34,147 nucleotides of DNA, taken from positions 1 to 34,147 of the forward strand of contig CAKZRW010000110.1 of the NCBI GenBank assembly GCA_937148845.1, written 5' to 3'. The notes under the pieces were generated by a model. That model saw nothing but the letters and a program-made list of their open reading frames with translations. It was not told where the DNA came from and searched no databases. Below are positions 1 to 9,026 of the stretch, in pieces (positions within the stretch are counted from its first letter, which is position 1; every line of letters begins with the position of its first letter). The position numbers were made by a program, and so were the translations under genes. This DNA is from an uncultured Actinomycetes bacterium (lineage in GTDB: Bacteria > Actinomycetota > Thermoleophilia > RBG-16-64-13).

Positions 1-376
1 TGAGCAGCGGGTTTTCCAGAAGGCTGAGCGCCAGCGGTTCGAGGCCGGCCTCGCGGGCGATTTGGGCTCGGGTGCGGCGCTTGGGTTTATAGGGCAGGTA
101 GAGGTCTTCGAGCCGCTGCTTGGTTTCGGCGGCGAGAATTTCCGCTTTGAGCTCCGGCGTCAGTTTGCCTTGTTCTTCGATGCTAGCCAGGATGGCGTCA
201 CGCCGGGCTTCCAGCTCGCGCAGGTAGGTTAGCCGTTCTTCCAGGGCGCGCAGCTGGGTGTCGTCCAGACCGCCGGTGACTTCCTTGCGGTAACGGGCGA
301 TGAAGGGCACGGTGGCGCCTTGGTCCAGCAGCTGGACGGCGGCCATGACCTGGACCGCCGCTTCGCTGGCTCTCAA
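1..376 (-). CDS. tex: Tex-family RNA-binding transcription accessory protein, N-terminal part (partial)
   Basis: Reading the minus strand from 376 to 1 gives the Tex N-terminal helical region, with the hallmark [17 protein letters not shown], then [18 protein letters not shown] and [13 protein letters not shown]. Tex is a cytoplasmic nucleic-acid-binding protein with helix-turn-helix, YqgF-like and S1 domains; only the first ~125 residues lie in this window. No proper start is visible: an in-frame TAG sits at 386-388, leaving a TTG at 374-376 or an ATG at 344-346. Either choice removes about 8-20 residues that family members carry before the LLDxGATVPF motif. The wording of the motifs recalls proteobacterial Tex rather than actinobacterial Tex. 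So the gene is either 5'-truncated or joined to unrelated DNA near 365-376. The family call is firm; the start is not. Confidence 0.85.
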   Translation of the reverse strand, partial: MRASEAAVQVMAAVQLLDQGATVPFIARYRKEVTGGLDDTQLRALEERLTYLRELEARRDAILASIEEQGKLTPELKAEILAAETKQRLEDLYLPYKPKRRTRAQIAREAGLEPLALSLLENPLL

Positions 377-501
377 TCTAGTGGCCTATTTTCGAGGTAG
401 ACCGAATTACCTGACCATGGTGGAAGCCGTGGTGATGATGCTGGTCTTGAATCAGGCGGCACTCCACAGGCTCTTTGGAATAGGGAAAGAGCGCAGCCCA
501 G
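377..501. other. Junction region with no recognisable gene
   Basis: This stretch lies between the end of recognisable Tex homology and the next gene. A plus-strand frame is open from 300 to 509, but its first part is the antisense of tex and the remainder ([13 protein letters not shown]...GIGKERSPDG) matches no family I recognise. It has an AT content somewhat higher than its surroundings. It may be remnant mobile-element DNA or simply an assembly join. Confidence 0.3.
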
Positions 502-2490
502 ATGGGTGACGACGGTCTGTCAACACAGCGCGAGGTTCTGGGTGGATCGGCTGCAGCCGAGCTAAATTCGGCAACAGTCGGCGGCTCCGCGGCATGCCGC
601 GGAGCCGTGGCTCACTCCCCCTCGGCAGGTCTGCCAGACGAGACTGAGGCGCCAAAGCAGTGGGTGGCGGGTGTACCCGCCGGTCTCTCCGACCTGGAGC
701 TGCTGCGGGCGTTCGAACCGGTGGTGCGGTATACGCATGGGGAGCAGTTCTTTCCTTGCGCTGTGGAGCCATATCTGGCGCGTTGCAGTCTGTGGGCCCG
801 CTTCGCTGACGGCAGGGAGGAGTTGCTCGTTGACCACGGGGAGCTCGATCTCGAGAAGCTGACTCAGGTCAGGGAGCTGCCCTTCGGCACCCTGCTCTAC
901 CTGCGGTTCGCGGAGCAAAGCGGCGTAGCTGAAAGCGCGCGGTTGCTCACCGAAGTCCGGCGGCGGAGGCGGGCCACGGCCACCGTGTTTCACCCGGGGA
1001 TAGGTCGCCTCGCCCGGGGAGGTTTCTTGCCGCGGATAGCGGATGCCCTCTTCTCGCTCTCCTTCTTTGTGCGGGGAAGGTTCTCCCCAGTCCTTGCCGC
1101 CGTGGCTGAACTGGCCTACGCACGGTTGCTGGAAGAAGACGAGCGGTTCGTCTACTACGGCCGGGTGACGCGCCAAGGCGGTTGGACCTGCCTGCAATAC
1201 TGGTTTTTCTACTTCTACAACAACTGGCGTTCGGCCTTTCACGGCGTCAATGATCACGAGGCCGACTGGGAGAACGTGGTCGTCTATCTATACGAGGAAG
1301 ACGATCTGTTGTGGCCGGAATGGGTGGCTTATGCCTGTCATGAGTTCCAGGGCGCCGATCTCCGCCGACGTTGGGACGACCGTGAACAGCTGGAGGTCAT
1401 CGGCACACACCCGGTGGTATACGCGGGAGCTGGTTCCCATGCTTCCTACTTCCGCCCCGGGGAGTACCAGTCCGTGGTCACTCTGCCTTGGCCGGGCTGG
1501 ATCCGCAAGGTGGCCAGAGGTCTCAGCCTGTTTTGGACGCGAGTTCTGGGGCAGGCTGAGAAACCTCGGGACCCTTTTCGGGTTCCTTTTGTGGACTATG
1601 CTCGCGGCGATGGTAGGGCCGTGGGTCCCGGCCAATCCGCGGGCTGGGAACCGATCCTGATCGACGAGGATACGCCCTGGGTGGGGGGCTACCGAGGGTT
1701 GTGGGGCCAGTATGGGTATGACCCCATCTTCGGGGAGAACGCGCCGGCCGGGCCGATGTACAACCGCGACGGCTCTCTGCGGCGAAGCTGGCACGATCCG
1801 GTCGGGTTCGCCGGCCTGGAGCGGGAGCCACCTCCGCCTCTGGCCGTGGAACTACTGGCCCAACAGTGTCGCGAGCTGGAGGCTCGGCAGCTCGAGCTGG
1901 AGAGCTTGATCGAGGAGGAAACCCGGGCCCTGCAGAAGCTGGGGACCCAGCTGCTCGGTCTCGACGGCCACCCGCACCTGGAGAGCCGGCATCAGAGGCT
2001 CCGTGAAGCGGCCCAGGAGCGGGCTGCGCGCCTCGCCGGTCTCCGTGACGAGCTGGCGGAGAATCGGGGGGTGGTGGCTGCCCTAGGCCACCGTCTCGAG
2101 CTACTGGAGAGGGGCCAGAAAACCTCTCCCAGGGCCCACCTCAGGAGACTGAACGAGCCCGTTCCCTGTCGAGCCTTGCGCTTCCACCGTATGGCGGAGA
2201 CCTGGGGTGCGGCCAGTCTTAGCGTCATCCTGTTCGGCATCGTCGCCATACTGGTCTTTGCCCGGACCTGGCTTTGGGCGGGTCTGGTGGTGTTGGTGGT
2301 AGCTTTCGTCCTTATGGAATCGGTCCTTCGTGGTGAGTACAACCAGACGATCACACGACTAGCGGCGCTCCTCGCCATCACCTCTTCCGTCGTTCTCATA
2401 ATGCATTTCTGGCTGTGGATCATCGTGGCGTTGCTCTTCGGCCTGGCGGTCTTCCTCTTGGTACAGAAGGGGCGGGAGCTGCGTCGCTGA
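502..2490 (+). CDS. Vps62-like protein with coiled coil and C-terminal membrane segments
   Basis: The 662-codon frame has three parts. Residues ~62-430 resemble the Vps62-related family: it opens with FEPVVRYTHGEQFFP and contains the telltale FHGVNDHEADWENVVVYL and YAGAGSHASYFRPGEY. Residues ~447-550 are rich in Glu, Leu, Gln and Arg heptads and should form a coiled coil. Residues ~563-655 hold four hydrophobic helices, followed by a short basic end (QKGRELRR). The Vps62-like part and coiled coil probably face one side of the membrane. The molecular role of bacterial Vps62-like proteins is unknown. The ATG at 502 lacks a convincing ribosome binding site and the first ~60 residues are low-complexity; a GTG at 610 or 664 would also keep the conserved part. 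The gene stands alone, 147 bases before the VanW-domain gene. Confidence 0.7.
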   Translation: MGDDGLSTQREVLGGSAAAELNSATVGGSAACRGAVAHSPSAGLPDETEAPKQWVAGVPAGLSDLELLRAFEPVVRYTHGEQFFPCAVEPYLARCSLWARFADGREELLVDHGELDLEKLTQVRELPFGTLLYLRFAEQSGVAESARLLTEVRRRRRATATVFHPGIGRLARGGFLPRIADALFSLSFFVRGRFSPVLAAVAELAYARLLEEDERFVYYGRVTRQGGWTCLQYWFFYFYNNWRSAFHGVNDHEADWENVVVYLYEEDDLLWPEWVAYACHEFQGADLRRRWDDREQLEVIGTHPVVYAGAGSHASYFRPGEYQSVVTLPWPGWIRKVARGLSLFWTRVLGQAEKPRDPFRVPFVDYARGDGRAVGPGQSAGWEPILIDEDTPWVGGYRGLWGQYGYDPIFGENAPAGPMYNRDGSLRRSWHDPVGFAGLEREPPPPLAVELLAQQCRELEARQLELESLIEEETRALQKLGTQLLGLDGHPHLESRHQRLREAAQERAARLAGLRDELAENRGVVAALGHRLELLERGQKTSPRAHLRRLNEPVPCRALRFHRMAETWGAASLSVILFGIVAILVFARTWLWAGLVVLVVAFVLMESVLRGEYNQTITRLAALLAITSSVVLIMHFWLWIIVALLFGLAVFLLVQKGRELRR

Positions 2491-2637
2491 GGAGTCGAGC
2501 GGAGATCAGGCCGGCGTGTCTAGCGGGGAAACCGGTGGCGGATGCTATCCTCTTGGCCTTGGTCTGAAATGGGGAGACCGTGCCTTGGCTAGCGAGTATC
2601 TCGGCCAGGCTGGGGGTGCCCCTAGGGTAGTGAGGGG

Positions 2638-4665
2638 TTGCTCTTCGTCCGCATGGGCTACATCGTTTCAATAGCAGGTTCCCGTTCGCAGGGTTCTAGA
2701 GGCTCCGGTCGCACAGTTCGTAGAGAGTCCGTCTCTGGCTTGGCAATCCGGGCTCGGCGCAGCAAGAGCTCTCGCGGCAATGGCAAGCAGGCGCCTAGGG
2801 GTGGTCGACCCCGCCAGAGTGGCTGGTGGCGCCGGTTGCTACGCGTCGGGATCGTGCTGGGGGGAATACTGGCCGCCTTTCTCCTCGGCTACTTGGTCGA
2901 CTCCGCGGTCTACTACGGCAAGATCCACGCGGGTGTCAGTGTGGCCGGGTTGGACTTGGGAGGCTTGACCCGAGACGAGGCTGCCACCGCCCTCAAGCGA
3001 CTGGTGAAAGAGGCAGAGGACAGCCCCGTTACGATCGTGAGCGGACAGAAGAGTTGGGAAGTACTGCCCAAAGCGGTCGGGGTCTCGATCGACGTGGAGG
3101 CAGCTGTTTCTGCTGCGATGGAGGTTTCGCGGAAAGGTAATCCCTTTGCCGACTTCTTCAGGCGGATCGCCTTGTTCATATGGGGTACGGATCTGCCCCT
3201 GGCCGGCGCTCTACAGGAGCCTGCCCTCGAAGCGTTGATCGCGCAGATAGCGGACGACCTTGACCTCCCCCCTGTCAATGCGGGGCTGCTGATAGAGGGC
3301 TCCACCCTCAGGATCACCAGGGGTCAGAAAGGCTTGGTGGTCGACAGGGAGCTGCTCAAGGAACAGCTCAAGACCCTGCTTTTCAGCCTTCACGGCACGC
3401 AACTGCCGGTGCCCATGGCCGTAAAGGAACCCGAGGTCCAGGCGGAGGATTTCGACGAAGCCATAGTCAAAGCCAAAGTCATGCTGTCCAAAGCGGTGGT
3501 TCTCCGCGAGGGCGATCACCTGTGGAGTCTGAGCCCCGAACAAGTAGCTGTCTACATGGATTTCAGGGCCGAGGACCGTCAGGGGGTGGCGACCTTGGTC
3601 CCCTTCTTGTCGGCAACTAAGATGAAGCCGTTTCTGGACAAGGTCGCGCAGACGGTCTATATGGCTCCTATCGACGCCAACTTCAAGGGAGACGGCAAGA
3701 AGGCCTGGGTGATCCCGGCTGTGGCCGGCAAGAAGCTTGATGCCGAAAGCACGGCCGCTGCTCTGACCGAGGCGTCCTTGAAGACCAGCAACCGTATCGC
3801 CAAAGCAGTAGTAGTGTCCATAGAGCCCGACCTTACTACCGAGGAGGCCGAGGCCATGGGCATCAGCGAGGCTTTGGGGAGCTTCACCACGCGTTGGGTC
3901 GGCACTCCTGACCGCCAGGTCAATGTTCGTCTGGCCACCCAGTATGTGAACAATGTAGTACTGGCCCCCGGAGAGATCTTCGATTTCGACAAGCAGGTGG
4001 GACCCCGTACCGAAGAACGGGGCTTCCGTCTGGCGCACGGCATCGTAGGTCCTGGCCGCCTAGAGGACGTTCTGGGTGGGGGCATCTGCCAGGTTTCGAC
4101 CACTTTGTTCAACGCCGCTTTCTTCGCCGGACTGGAGATAATCGAGCGAGTCAACCACTCGATTTTCATCGACCATTACCCGCTGGGGCGGGATGCGACA
4201 GTGAGCGCCAATGGTCCCAATCTGCGTTTTCGCAACGACACCAAGCACCACATCCTGATCCGGGGTACTTCCGATGGCATCACTACCAAGTTCGTCATCT
4301 ACGGGACCGACGAAGGTCGCCAGGTGGAGTTCACGACCAGCGAGCCCTACGACATAGTGGAGCGCACCGAGGTCACTACCAAGAATCTTTTGTTGGGAAT
4401 CAGTACCACTTCCATTCTCAGCAACGGTCAACCGGGCATGAAGGTCAGAGTAGAGCGGATAGTCACTGGCCCCAACGGGGAGGTCATCCACAAGGATACT
4501 TTCCTCAGCGTGTGGGAGATGCTGCCGCGCAAGATCGAGATTGGCATCTCGACTACCACGACCGCACCGCCGTCCACGACCACGACCCGGTCGACTACCA
4601 CTACCACTACCACTACCACCACGCCGCCCTCGACGACGGAAAGTAGAACTAACACTGCTTCCTAG
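2638..4665 (+). CDS. VanW-domain, YoaR-like cell-wall protein with Thr-rich tail
   Basis: Domain order: a basic cytoplasmic N-terminus (~1-67), one transmembrane helix (~69-88), two peptidoglycan-binding-4-type (YoaR) domains (~95-400, opening with KIHAGVSVAGLDLGGL), then a VanW domain (~415-560) with PGEIFDFDKQVGPRTEERGF, GGGICQVSTTLFNAA and HYPLGRDATVS. A short beta-rich segment follows, and the protein ends in ~39 residues that are nearly all Thr, Ser and Pro. The topology implies an extracytoplasmic protein anchored by its N-terminal helix. Family members are linked to cell-wall contact; no enzymatic activity is established for VanW. The start is uncertain: TTG 2638 has GAGGGG directly against it, and ATG 2653 lies 15 bases further on. 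The gene ends 54 bases before the carB start. Confidence 0.85.
   Translation: MLFVRMGYIVSIAGSRSQGSRGSGRTVRRESVSGLAIRARRSKSSRGNGKQAPRGGRPRQSGWWRRLLRVGIVLGGILAAFLLGYLVDSAVYYGKIHAGVSVAGLDLGGLTRDEAATALKRLVKEAEDSPVTIVSGQKSWEVLPKAVGVSIDVEAAVSAAMEVSRKGNPFADFFRRIALFIWGTDLPLAGALQEPALEALIAQIADDLDLPPVNAGLLIEGSTLRITRGQKGLVVDRELLKEQLKTLLFSLHGTQLPVPMAVKEPEVQAEDFDEAIVKAKVMLSKAVVLREGDHLWSLSPEQVAVYMDFRAEDRQGVATLVPFLSATKMKPFLDKVAQTVYMAPIDANFKGDGKKAWVIPAVAGKKLDAESTAAALTEASLKTSNRIAKAVVVSIEPDLTTEEAEAMGISEALGSFTTRWVGTPDRQVNVRLATQYVNNVVLAPGEIFDFDKQVGPRTEERGFRLAHGIVGPGRLEDVLGGGICQVSTTLFNAAFFAGLEIIERVNHSIFIDHYPLGRDATVSANGPNLRFRNDTKHHILIRGTSDGITTKFVIYGTDEGRQVEFTTSEPYDIVERTEVTTKNLLLGISTTSILSNGQPGMKVRVERIVTGPNGEVIHKDTFLSVWEMLPRKIEIGISTTTTAPPSTTTTRSTTTTTTTTTTPPSTTESRTNTAS
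4594..4617 (+). repeat. Hexanucleotide repeat (ACTACC)4 coding Thr-Thr
   Basis: Four exact copies of ACTACC sit inside a longer ACC/ACT-rich tract (about 4550-4620) that encodes the poly-Thr tail of the VanW-domain protein. Because the unit is six bases, gain or loss of copies changes tail length without shifting the frame. Confidence 0.85.
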
Positions 4666-4719
4666 GGCTTCGCGTTACAATCCGAAGAGGACTTTCCCTT
4701 CTTGACTCCGGAGGGCCGC

Positions 4720-7700
4720 ATGCCAAGACGCTCTGACGTGCACAAGGTGCTGATCATCGGCTCGGGTCCCATCGTAATCGGCCAGGCCTGCGAATTCGAC
4801 TACTCCGGTACACAGGCCTGCAAGGCGCTACGCAAGCTCGGCTACCAGATCGTGCTGGTCAACTCCAATCCAGCCACCATCATGACCGATCCGGTGATGG
4901 CCGATGAAACCTACATCGAGCCGCTGACCGCGGAGACTCTGGCTGAGATCGTGGAGGCGAGTCGTCCCGATGCGTTACTCCCCAACCTGGGCGGTCAGTC
5001 GGGGCTCAACCTCTCGTCAGAGCTCTACCGCTCGGGGGTGCTGGCGAAGAACGGTGTAAAGATCATCGGCGTCGGACCGGAGGCTATCGAGAGAGGGGAG
5101 GACCGCCTTGCCTTCAAAGAGACCATGGCTCGGCTAGGGATCGAGATGCCTCGCAGCGAGGTGTGTTTCTCTGTGAAGGAAGCAGAGGACGCGGCGGCCA
5201 GGCTGGGCTACCCGGTGGTCATCCGTCCGGCCTACACCTTGGGTGGGACCGGAGGAGGGATGGTCTATAACCGAGAGGAGCTCCAGGTGGTGGCAGATCG
5301 GGGTCTGCGGGCGAGCTTGGTAGGGCAGGTCCTGGTGGAGGAGTCTGTCTTGGGCTGGGAGGAGCTTGAGCTCGAGGTGGTCCGAGATGCCAAGAACCAG
5401 ATGATCACCGTCTGTTTCATCGAGAATGTGGACGCCATGGGCATCCATACCGGGGACAGCTTCTGCACCGCGCCCATGTTGACCATCGCCCCGGAGTTGC
5501 AAGAGAAGCTGCAGCGCTACTCGTACGCCATCGTCGAGGCCATCGAGGTAATCGGGGGCACCAACATCCAGTTCGCTCATGACCCCAAGAGCGGGCGGGT
5601 AGTGGTCATAGAGATCAATCCGCGGACTTCGCGCTCCTCCGCACTGGCTTCCAAGGCCACCGGTTTCCCCATCGCCATGGTGAGCTCTCTCCTGGCCGGG
5701 GGGCTCACGTTGGATGAGATCCCTTATTGGCGTGACGGCACCCTGGAGAAGTACACCCCCTCGGGTGACTATGTGGTCGTGAAGTTCGCTCGCTGGGCGT
5801 TCGAGAAGTTCCGCGATGTCGAAGACAAGCTGGGCACGCAGATGCGTGCTGTAGGCGAGGTCATGTCTGTCGGCAAGAACTACAAGGAGGCTCTTCAGAA
5901 GGCCATACGCTCGCTCGAAATCGGCCGCTATGGTCTGGGGTTCGCCAAGGACTTCCACTCTCGCTCGCTGGACGAGCTGCTCGCTCTGCTCAAGGAGCCG
6001 ACCAGCGAACGGCAGTTCATCATGTACGAGGCCTTACGCAAGGGGGCGTCGACCGAGGTGCTCTACGCCCGCACTCACATCAAGCCCTGGTTCATAGAGC
6101 AGATGCGCGAACTGGTGGGTCTGGAGGAGGAGATCCTGAAGTACCGTAAGGGCTTGGGTGAAGACCAGCCCTCGGCCTCCTGTCCCAGCGCGGCTACTGA
6201 GGGAATCTCCGCCGATCCGCTTCCGAACGAACTCCTCATCAGGGCTAAGAAGGACGGGTTTGCCGATGCCTATCTCGCCAGACTGCTCGGTGTGTCGGAG
6301 AAGGCCATCCGGGCGCAACGGCGCCGGCTGGGTCTGCGTCATGGCTACCACGCGGTGCCGGTGAGCGGAGTCGAGAACGCCGCCTACTACTACTCCACCT
6401 ACAACGCCCCTGACGTGGTGCCCGTCAGTGACCGGCGGAAGATCATGGTCTTAGGGGGCGGGCCTAACCGCATCGGGCAAGGCATCGAGTTCGACTATTG
6501 CTGCGTGCACGCGGCCTTCGCCCTCCGGGAGGCTGGCTTCGAGTCGATCATGGTCAACTGCAATCCGGAGACAGTGTCCACGGACTATGACACTTCCGAC
6601 AAGCTGTACTTCGAGCCCCTTACTGTCGAGGACGTTCTGGCCATCTACGAAAAGGAAAAGCCGGAGGGAGTGATAGTTCAGTTCGGAGGTCAGACGCCAC
6701 TCAACTTGGCCCGAGAGCTGGAAGAAGAGGGTGTCCGCATCATAGGCACTTCTCCCGAAGCCATCGACCTGGCCGAAGACAGAGAGCGCTTCCGCGCCCT
6801 GATGGCTCGTCTAGACATTCCCACGCCGGAGGCCGGGGTGGCTTCGACCTTGGAGGAAGCCCGGGCGGTGGCGGCGCGCATCGGTTTTCCCCTCATGTTA
6901 AGGCCCAGTTACGTCTTGGGCGGGCGGGGCATGGAGATCATCCATGACGATGAGATGTTGGTCGAGTACATGGCGGCTGCTGTGGATGTGTCCCCTGAGC
7001 GCCCCATCCTCATCGACAAGTTCCTCGAGAATGCTCTGGAGTGCGAGGCCGACGCTTTGGTGGACGGCACCGACGCCTTTGTCCCCGCCGTCATGGAACA
7101 TATTGAATACGCCGGTGTTCACTCAGGGGATTCGGCCTGTGTCATCCCGCCGGTCAGTATCAAGGCGGAGCATCTTGCCACCATCGAGGAATATACGCGC
7201 AGGATTGCCATCGAACTGCGAGTGGTGGGCTTGATGAACATCCAGTACGCCATCTGCGATGACAAGGTCTACGTGTTGGAGGCGAATCCACGGGCTTCCC
7301 GGACCGTGCCCTTGGTGTCCAAGGTGTGCAATGTGCAGATGGCTGGATTGGCTACCAAGCTCATGTTGGGGGCCAGACTGTCCGACCTCGGTCTGGTGCA
7401 GAGGAGCGTCAAGCACTTCGGGGTGAAGGAGGCGGTCTTCCCCTTTAACATGTTCCCAGAGGCGGACCCGGTACTAGGACCGGAGATGCGCTCGACTGGA
7501 GAAGTCCTGGGGCTGGCGGACTCGTTCGGTCTGGCCTTCGCCAAAGCCGAAGAAGCAGCGGGAATGAAGCTGCCCTTGGAAGGGACTGTGCTCATAACCG
7601 TGGCTGAGCGGGACCGGCAGGCTGCGCTGCCCGCAGCCAGAGAGTTCAAGGCCCTGGGCTTCAACATCCTGGCTACCGCCGGTACCCACGCCTTCCTGGC

Positions 7701-7986
7701 CGAACACGGGATCGAAAGCAGGCCCATACTGAAGCTCCATGAGGGCAGACCCAACATCACCGACGCCATCAAGAACGGCGAGATACAGCTGGTCATCAAC
7801 ACCCCGGCAGGCAAATCCAGCGAGTTCGACGACTCTTACATCCGCAAAGCCGCTATCCGGCACAAGGTGCCGTACATCACCACCACGGCGGCCGCTCTAG
7901 CAGCGGCCAAAGGTATCGCCGCCCGCAGGAGTTCGCGAAGCGCGGTGCGGTCGCTCCAGAGCTACCATGCGTCGATCGTTTGCTGA
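4720..7986 (+). CDS. carB: Carbamoyl-phosphate synthase large subunit
   Basis: CarB makes carbamoyl phosphate from ammonia (delivered by CarA), bicarbonate and two ATP, feeding pyrimidine and arginine synthesis in the cytoplasm. The 1088-residue protein has the full duplicated layout: N-terminal synthetase half (IIGSGPIVIGQACEFDYSGTQA, with NSNPATIMTD), a linker/oligomerisation region around residues 400-550, C-terminal half (VLGGGPNRIGQGIEFDYC, NCNPETVSTDYD, QFGGQTPLNLA), and an MGS-like allosteric domain ending in VRSLQSYH. ATG 4720 is chosen over the in-frame TTG at 4702 because a GGAGGG ribosome binding site (4709-4714) precedes it at the right distance. No carA or other pyrimidine gene is adjacent on this window. 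Length and motifs are normal for the family. Confidence 0.97.
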   Translation: MPRRSDVHKVLIIGSGPIVIGQACEFDYSGTQACKALRKLGYQIVLVNSNPATIMTDPVMADETYIEPLTAETLAEIVEASRPDALLPNLGGQSGLNLSSELYRSGVLAKNGVKIIGVGPEAIERGEDRLAFKETMARLGIEMPRSEVCFSVKEAEDAAARLGYPVVIRPAYTLGGTGGGMVYNREELQVVADRGLRASLVGQVLVEESVLGWEELELEVVRDAKNQMITVCFIENVDAMGIHTGDSFCTAPMLTIAPELQEKLQRYSYAIVEAIEVIGGTNIQFAHDPKSGRVVVIEINPRTSRSSALASKATGFPIAMVSSLLAGGLTLDEIPYWRDGTLEKYTPSGDYVVVKFARWAFEKFRDVEDKLGTQMRAVGEVMSVGKNYKEALQKAIRSLEIGRYGLGFAKDFHSRSLDELLALLKEPTSERQFIMYEALRKGASTEVLYARTHIKPWFIEQMRELVGLEEEILKYRKGLGEDQPSASCPSAATEGISADPLPNELLIRAKKDGFADAYLARLLGVSEKAIRAQRRRLGLRHGYHAVPVSGVENAAYYYSTYNAPDVVPVSDRRKIMVLGGGPNRIGQGIEFDYCCVHAAFALREAGFESIMVNCNPETVSTDYDTSDKLYFEPLTVEDVLAIYEKEKPEGVIVQFGGQTPLNLARELEEEGVRIIGTSPEAIDLAEDRERFRALMARLDIPTPEAGVASTLEEARAVAARIGFPLMLRPSYVLGGRGMEIIHDDEMLVEYMAAAVDVSPERPILIDKFLENALECEADALVDGTDAFVPAVMEHIEYAGVHSGDSACVIPPVSIKAEHLATIEEYTRRIAIELRVVGLMNIQYAICDDKVYVLEANPRASRTVPLVSKVCNVQMAGLATKLMLGARLSDLGLVQRSVKHFGVKEAVFPFNMFPEADPVLGPEMRSTGEVLGLADSFGLAFAKAEEAAGMKLPLEGTVLITVAERDRQAALPAAREFKALGFNILATAGTHAFLAEHGIESRPILKLHEGRPNITDAIKNGEIQLVINTPAGKSSEFDDSYIRKAAIRHKVPYITTTAAALAAAKGIAARRSSRSAVRSLQSYHASIVC

Positions 7987-8021
7987 CTGTGGTTTGCTGA
8001 CTGTGCTCAGAAGGGGGAAGC

Positions 8022-8135
8022 ATGCAGGAGGAACCTGACAAGCCGACCGGCAAGAAGCGCGGAAGCGGCTGGGCCCTCACCATCATCCTGATTGTCATCA
8101 TTATCGTGGTCGCGGTCATCCTAGAGACCAGGTGA
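8022..8135 (+). CDS. Small single-pass membrane peptide, 37 residues
   Basis: An ATG preceded by an excellent ribosome binding site (AAGGGGGAA, 8011-8019) opens a 37-codon frame. The product has a charged N-terminus (MQEEPDKPTGKKRGSGW) followed by about 17 almost purely aliphatic residues (Ile, Val, Leu, Ala) and a short ETR end, the pattern of a single membrane-spanning segment with the charged end in the cytoplasm. It follows carB by 35 bases and could be co-transcribed. I recognise no family, and function is unknown. The ribosome binding site and the clear amphipathic split make chance less likely. Confidence 0.6.
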   Translation: MQEEPDKPTGKKRGSGWALTIILIVIIIVVAVILETR

Positions 8136-8243
8136 AATCGAGGTCTCCGGCGCGGCGTCGCGCAGGTACCGGGCTCGGCGAGGCGAGCTGAGCGGCGGTC
8201 CGGGTCCGAGGTGACGGCCAGGTCTTCCGAGGGCAGGGCCCTT

Positions 8244-8873
8244 TCACGGGGTCCCAGGTGCTGCAGACTCCCCGCCCGCAGCCTCACCGGGCTCCGGACC
8301 GGCAGGGACCGAAGTGTTGTAGGAGCTTGTGGTCTCTGAGGGGGCCGGGCTCGTCTCAGACGGCGGGGTCGAGATGGTCGTGTTCGTCGTGTCGGAGGGT
8401 GGAGGTGTCACAGCGGTCGTAGGCGGCGTGGTGTTCTCGTCGCTGCCGGGCGCGACCACGGTCTTCTCGATGACCTGCTCGTGGATCACTACCTTCTCAA
8501 TGACGCGTGCACTGACAAACGAGTAGACGCTGAATGCGAAGGTCAGCACGGTGACACTGACAAGGGCCCATTGCCACAGCAAGCGCCAGCGTCGGTCTCT
8601 CAGACCGCGTGTGGCGTATATGGTCGGTCTTGCCGCTCCACCTTCTGAGAGGTCACCGCGAGGAGCGCCGACGGTCCGGCCTCTACGTCGGCGAAGCCAG
8701 CGCACCAACCGGTCGAGACCTTCGTTAGACCAGTGCGACACCAGGTTGTAGACAATGGCGAAAACGGCCGCCCCGGCTAAGGTCCCGGCCAGGCCCCAGC
8801 GCGTTATGACGAAGAATGCTGTCATGGAAGCCACGATCGCTGAGATGATCGCGGCCAGGCGTGGTCTACTCAT
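8244..8873 (-). CDS. Membrane protein with Pro/Ser/Thr-rich C-terminal tail
   Basis: The 209-residue product begins with two close hydrophobic segments (about residues 6-46), a basic loop (RWLRRRRGR), a third hydrophobic helix (about 99-120), a short Val/Glu-rich stretch, then ~75 residues dominated by Pro, Thr and Ser with Gly/Glu/Ala at the end. The tail resembles the extracellular, possibly glycosylated, linkers common in Actinomycetota and echoes the Thr-rich tail of the VanW-domain protein. The gene is divergent from the DUF6141-like gene, with ~150 bases between the two starts. No family is recognised. Confidence 0.65.
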   Translation of the reverse strand: MSRPRLAAIISAIVASMTAFFVITRWGLAGTLAGAAVFAIVYNLVSHWSNEGLDRLVRWLRRRRGRTVGAPRGDLSEGGAARPTIYATRGLRDRRWRLLWQWALVSVTVLTFAFSVYSFVSARVIEKVVIHEQVIEKTVVAPGSDENTTPPTTAVTPPPSDTTNTTISTPPSETSPAPSETTSSYNTSVPAGPEPGEAAGGESAAPGTP

Positions 8874-9000
8874 GATGGCCTCAAGTCACCTTTTCCGATG
8901 TCATTCCTCCGTATGACCCGGCGTCTGCTACCAGCGGTTCCGGGCCAAAGACACAAGTTACCGGCGACGGGCCCATGGTCCACGCCCGCGACCAGCTTAC

Positions 9001-9018
9001 GCGTATACTGCGTATACT
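9001..9018 (+). promoter_or_regulatory. Duplicated -10-like element (GCGTATACT x2), probable leaderless promoter
   Basis: Two exact tandem copies of GCGTATACT carry TATACT at 9004-9009 and 9013-9018. The second ends 8 bases before the ATG at 9027, so transcription from it would begin at or next to the start codon, giving a leaderless mRNA. No good -35 box is seen for either copy. Confidence 0.5.
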
Positions 9019-9026
9019 GAGCCAGC

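Noticed and set aside
377-509. Possible transposase remnant
   Set aside because: No inverted repeats, no DDE or other transposase motif, and no target duplication could be seen.
562-1257. Minus-strand open frame of 231 codons
   Set aside because: It is antisense to the Vps62-like gene, which has recognisable family motifs.
3211-4038. Minus-strand open frame of 275 codons
   Set aside because: It is antisense to the VanW-domain gene; composition and lack of motifs mark it as a shadow.
4550-4662. Tandem ACTACC-type repeats as a possible CRISPR or satellite
   Set aside because: They are in frame, code Thr, and belong to a Thr-rich protein tail; no spacer pattern exists.
5134-5958. Minus-strand open frame of 274 codons
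   Set aside because: It is antisense to the N-terminal half of carB, with no domain or ribosome binding site. Rejected as a shadow.
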